The translations under genes were made by a program, and so were the position numbers. A DNA stretch of 64,000 nt, taken from contig NC_088309.1 in NCBI RefSeq assembly GCF_910592395.1, positions 14,820,599 through 14,884,598 on the forward strand, read 5' to 3'. Source of the stretch: Lineus longissimus. Its lineage: Eukaryota; Nemertea; Pilidiophora; Heteronemertea; Lineidae. Shown here one piece after another: positions 60,710 through 64,000 of this stretch. The number at the start of each line of letters is the position of its first letter. Position 1 is the stretch's first letter. The notes under the pieces were generated by a model. That model was given only the letters and a program-made list of their open reading frames with translations, searched no databases and was not told the origin of the DNA.

Positions 60710-61046
60710 GCACTGTAAATCTGGATGTTTTTAAAGAAAACACATTTACGTGTTATTTCTGTTACAGTTTCAAAACACTTATGACACGTTTTTTTACTCG
60801 AGATGTGTTTAATTTCAAAACACAAATTATGAAAAAAACATGTGTTCTGTTTATAGTTAAACACTCAACTAAACGGCAGGCGTCTAAGTTTGTCTTGCAC
60901 GTTGCCTCAGTCATCATTTTTATGCCCCGGTATACCTAGGTGTATTAGACATGTATTAAAACAGTAAAAGTTGATGTCTTTCAATTTTTGAAGCACATTC
61001 ACTGTGTTGTAAAATAAAACACTAGGCGTTCACCAGGTTTCCTGTA
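60710..61046. mobile_element. TA-MITE in a pogo intron, copy 2, opposite orientation
   Basis: Starts CACTGTAAATCTGGATG and shares, inverted, the AACACATTTACNTGTT and GTGTCATAAGT segments of copy 1. It is longer through an internal extra block and ends near CACCAGGTTTCCTGTA, where the terminal repeat is decayed. Confidence 0.55.
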
Positions 61047-62977
61047 TTTTCAGGTGATTGGAACGCCAACTGGATGGATTAGGCAGGAAGCTTTGGAGTT
61101 CTGGCTCACTGAGGTTTTCTGTCCTTTTGTTGATGGAATCGAAAGAGAGGAGGTAGAGGACAATTCGCTATTGATAATGGATCGCTGTCGTGTTCATCTG
61201 CAGGAAGAATTTCAACTTCAAGCCGCTGATGTTAATGTCGTTACTCAGTACATTCCCCCTGGGTGTACCTCGATTGTGCAACCATTGGATTGTACAGTTA
61301 TGCGGGCCTTCAAATCAAGAACGCGCAACGAATGGAAAAGGTGGAAAAAAACAATACGGATGCAAATGGAAGTTGTCCAAAAATTCAATGGGAAACCGTT
61401 TTGAACATTGTTTCAAGGTCATGGGATGCAATAGTGCCTGAGGCCATCGTGAGGTCGTGGGACGTGGCCGGGCTTATGCATGATGGAGCAACAGCTGACC
61501 ATGATTTGCTATTAGACAATCAGGAGATGGACGATTTTGAAGAAGATGAACTTGGATTTGATGACGAGATTGACATTAATTAGTTGATTTGTTGACTTAA
61601 GATGTCAATGTGTTGAAATTGTTATGTAAGAATGTTGTTTTTGTTTGAGAACCTGTTTGTTCAGGATTTATCAACTGTTGAATAAAAAATGAATCTTTAC
61701 ATTTCAATTTTAGTGTTTCATGTCTGACAAAATGAATCAAGGAAAATGAAATTGCCACCAATCGTTTTCTATAACCCTTGGCATACCGGTAACAATGCAC
61801 CCTCTGTTCATAGCTAAATGCCCATAAAGCTTATTGATTTTTTTGATAAAAGCAATAATCATCAGCAAGTTGTTGCTTGACCGCCAGCAGGGTTCATTGG
61901 AACGTTTATTTTGGAACACCCTGTATTACAAACAGCCTGAATATCGCCTTTTGAAGCCAATCCGTGAGGCATAAAACCCGCCGACACGCGCTATTGAACA
62001 TACTTTAGTCAGACCACATTTGCAATACAGTGAACTGACCCCCGATATATGAATATTAAAATGTTGCCGGGGCTTATATGTACCACGTGAGTAGCATTAC
62101 CACAGTCACATGGTGAAAAGGGCGGTCCGCTGATCTACGAATATTTAATGGCTGTCGGTATAACTGAGTAGGTACAGTATATTGAACGGTAGGACGTATT
62201 GACTTGATCTGCAGCCTTTGTTCCTACTGCCGGTTTCACAGCACTGATAATGTTTGCGAACGTCAGAGGACTCTCGTCAACATCCTGATCAGCCGAGTCC
62301 GATATTCGTTTGTTCAGTCTCTGCGTTTCACTCACGTTTTTTTCCGAGCACTTCCTTTATGTTAGTAAATTTCGTCTCTAATTCGTAAAGCCTGTCTGCC
62401 AACGTAATATTACTTAGGTCTTCTGGGGGGGATCTCGGTATTTCCGACAACCTCAGAGCCGAAATCATTATTTTGGGAGTCTCGCCACATTTGTCGAGCT
62501 TTCTCAGAGCAGTGATAATATCAACGACATTAGCTTCTTCCTCTGATCTTATCGAAGAGGTTTTTCGGCTCTGCCAGTTGCCGATTATATCACCGATCTG
62601 CAAATCCTCGTTCCATAGTTTCTTTTTAGCGTTTTGATTTTATCATTTGTAAAGAAGCCCACTGCGGCATTTTTTACATTTTCTATCGTGCCAGTCTGCA
62701 TTCCAAAAAGGACATAATAAAAATATATCGAGGACCCGATATATTTTTCGTCGTCATATGTGTACCAGCTGTTCTGTTAAGTTTCACACTCATTCAGTTC
62801 ACCACTGTTCGCACTTCGCATTTCGTTTTCCCCGATAAAGCTGTTTTCTGATTGTTCGCCGTCATGGCGGGTCAGTTTCGACGGTGGATTGCCCAATCCG
62901 TCCTGCGGTGAGCGCTGATCAGATTTGCATTTCTCGCCTGATAGCCTCGGCGTGTGCGACTTCTCACTTAAGGACAT

Positions 62978-63498
62978 GTTGCGGAACGATTGCTTGGCGA
63001 TGTAGTTAGTATACTAATACTACGGTTGAATGTACATGCAAGCCAATGTATATAACCTAGAATCGGTTCTAAGACATCAAAACACTCCATACAAAATTCA
63101 CGCCCCCGTTCATTATTATGCAGTAAGTCTAGTTTTCGCGCCACAATGACCGACCAATCGCTCGCTGTTGCACGCCTGGTCACTTTCAAGCGGTCAATGT
63201 CACCCGTTAGTCAGATCGATTTCGTGGGGTATTCAAAAGTCTGCCTACTTGGTTTTCATTGATAAGAGGTATACAGGGTAAAACACTGAACCAGTTGATC
63301 GGGACGTAGTTGAGGGGAATGGCGATAGCAAGTGCCTCAGTGACAAAGTATAGATTTCTGAAGAAAGTTTGCCAAAATAATGCTCCATCATTTCAAACGT
63401 AAACGTATTTTGGATGTGTTCCCTAATAACATCTTTAATTCTCAAAGGAAACAGTCCAAATTCATTGGTGAAGTCCTCAGAATTGGAAGACTGAACTG
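62978..63498. other. Non-coding stretch between the LINE and the right-hand transposase
   Basis: Probably the LINE 5' untranslated region followed by 3' flanking DNA of the minus-strand transposase. TATACAGGGTAAAACACTG at about 63270 could be the transposon's end, but no partner is in the window. Confidence 0.4.
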
Positions 63499-64000
63499 TT
63501 ACAGTTCTTGGTAGTCAAGAACATCATAAAACTCCATGCCATCGACGTTTTCATCCTCTCCTATTGGCTGTTGTCCACCTTCAATCTGTTGCGGTCGCAG
63601 CGCTTTCTCGAAGCCATTGTGAATAACCTGCTCACTGACCCCATTCCATGCCAACGAAATGATCTGTACGATCTGGCGCAAAGTAATTTTCTCACACTGC
63701 CCATCGTCGTTGGTATTCGCAACTTTCCACGTCTTCCATTCCTGTCGTGCGTTGCATTTGAAGCTTTTCATAACTGTGACGTCTAGAGGCTGGGCTAGGC
63801 TTGAACAGCAGGACGGTAAGTAATCTAAGATGCCTCCTCGTTCTATCAGTCGGTTACAGAAAGGCTCTGTCCTATGGACTCGAAACATGTCCAGAATCAA
63901 GAGGAACTGTTCACAGTGTTGTTCATCAAGGTATGGGTCCAGAACGTTATCGGTCCAATTGTGTATGGTTTCCTCCCTAACCCATCCTGTGGGCGATGAA
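63499..64000 (-). CDS. Second pogo/Tigger-type transposase, C-terminal part (runs off the window)
   Basis: Open from the right edge: GWVREETIHNW, LLILDMFRVH (second Asp), SSLAQPLDVTVMKSFK (third Asp) and QIISLAWNGVS, ending LDYQEL and a stop. Same DDE_1 layout as the pogo transposase at 58981-61583 but clearly different in sequence, so a different family. No break in the visible 167 residues. The N-terminus and first Asp lie beyond 64000. Confidence 0.75.
   Translation of the reverse strand, partial: SSPTGWVREETIHNWTDNVLDPYLDEQHCEQFLLILDMFRVHRTEPFCNRLIERGGILDYLPSCCSSLAQPLDVTVMKSFKCNARQEWKTWKVANTNDDGQCEKITLRQIVQIISLAWNGVSEQVIHNGFEKALRPQQIEGGQQPIGEDENVDGMEFYDVLDYQEL

Larger units (their letters stand above)
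58981..61583 (+). pseudogene. pogo/Tigger transposase (CENP-B HTH plus DDE_1), one frameshift
   Basis: Readable exons: 58981-59200 (MAGLLRASYSVKQKLKYI, first helix-turn-helix), about 59568-59788 (EWFQSVRRVGLPVSSEDIR and FTASVGWMERFTKR, a CENP-B/Tc5 HTH), about 60193-60555 (SNMDETFM, first Asp; LGCTVALCC) and 61054-61583 (LLIMDRCRVH, second Asp; IVQPLDCTVMRAFK, third Asp). A small exon near 59295-59322 is uncertain. At 61340 a run of seven A leads to a needed -1 shift; after it WETVLNIVSRSWDAI and an acidic tail (FEEDELGFDDEID) complete the usual DDE_1 ending. Function: cut-and-paste at TA. Confidence 0.7.
58805..61923 (+). mobile_element. pogo/Tigger-type transposon with short TIRs
   Basis: TA then CAGGGTGTCCCAACATTAAA on the left; on the right the inward reading is CAGGGTGTTCCAAAATAAAC then TA outside. 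Encodes one transposase with several introns (58981-61583). Two of the introns carry TA-MITEs in opposite orientation. Confidence 0.75.
58552..62179. mobile_element. Foldback element with about 250-bp inverted arms, TA target, carrying a pogo element
   Basis: Arms 58552-58804 and 61924-62179 pair nearly end to end, starting TACTGTACCTACTCAGTTAT. TA lies outside both ends. Joined, the arms would be a MITE of about 510 bp; the pogo element sits exactly at the loop. Confidence 0.75.
57989..62977 (-). pseudogene. LINE ORF1, split by a 3.6-kb DNA transposon block
   Basis: N-terminal part from Met 62977 (MSLSEKSHTPRLSG) down to about 62180, in two frames: a Ser/Lys-rich start, then a helical segment (LADRLYELETKFTNIKE). 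C-terminal part 58290-57989 reads DRDLFIYRLNKDTT and QIWPEGVRVRKYN, which resembles the ORF1 ending of several non-LTR elements (W-P-x-G-V). The TA duplicated at 58550 and 62180 marks where the foldback element entered. At least one frameshift lies in the left part. Confidence 0.5.
55287..63000 (-). mobile_element. LINE (non-LTR retrotransposon), minus strand, disrupted
   Basis: The 3' tail is an (AATA)n-type repeat at about 55287-55320, abutting the Gypsy gag. Going upstream on the minus strand: reverse transcriptase and endonuclease (55431-57996), the end of ORF1 (57989-58290), then the foldback/pogo block (58552-62179), then the rest of ORF1 (62180-62977). APE-type endonuclease upstream of RT places it in the Jockey/I/CR1 group; a finer call would need alignment. 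Confidence 0.65.

Noticed and set aside
61330-61350. Programmed -1 frameshift in the pogo transposase
   Set aside because: A AAA AAC is present, but the upstream frame reads it in the wrong register for tandem slippage. A base loss in the A-run is simpler.

Overview
The window is nuclear DNA of an animal, most likely a marine invertebrate. Genes are split into short exons with clean GT...AG introns in compatible phases. The spacers carry ACATGTA-rich stretches, and every recognisable mobile element belongs to a metazoan family (PIF/Harbinger, pogo/Tigger, Mutator-like, Ginger-like, hAT, piggyBac-like MITEs, Gypsy, a LINE). I cannot fix the phylum from the sequence alone. No rRNA, CRISPR or bacterial operon was seen.

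Layout. 0.8-2.2 kb: last two exons of a KDZ-transposase-like gene. 3.25-12.28 kb: a 9.0 kb composite bounded by two 430-bp direct repeats and a matching ATGG, holding two tandem copies of a transposon that carries a Mutator-like transposase on the minus strand and a zinc-binding His-Me finger endonuclease on the plus strand. 12.7-14.9 kb: an 88-bp tandem array and a decayed repeat field. 15.7-27.5 kb: a gene for a predicted pseudokinase whose last coding exon is split by a 5.6 kb Harbinger (itself containing a second Harbinger that contains a third repeat) and by a 3.15 kb repeat called here the TCCAG element. 27.9-38.7 kb (minus): a 12-exon HMG-box plus chromodomain gene, with one exon split by a short TCCAG element and one intron holding a long one. 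40.4-44.5 kb: a Harbinger whose transposase and MADF/BESS genes interlock in each other's introns, flanked by palindromic arrays of related MITEs. 44.6-47.1 kb: remnant of a Ginger/KRBA2-like integrase fused to an OTU protease domain. 49.9-53.05 kb: a fourth TCCAG element. 54.4-64 kb: a Gypsy-type 5' end invaded by a LINE, invaded by a foldback MITE, invaded by a pogo element, whose introns hold two more MITEs; a second pogo-like transposase runs off the right edge.

How the parts relate. Most of the window is layered mobile DNA inside or beside three host-like genes. Two layers are precise enough to test. Removing the Harbinger (with one CWG) and the TCCAG element (with one copy of its 5-bp repeat) restores the pseudokinase frame through a plausible C-lobe to a stop. 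Removing the short TCCAG element restores the HMG-box exon in the phase needed by the next exon. All four TCCAG elements sit at the same hexamer ATCCAG/CTGGAT, so this looks like a site-specific family with no recognisable gene. That family, the transposase-endonuclease transposon with its direct-repeat frame, and the interlocked Harbinger genes are the most interesting items.
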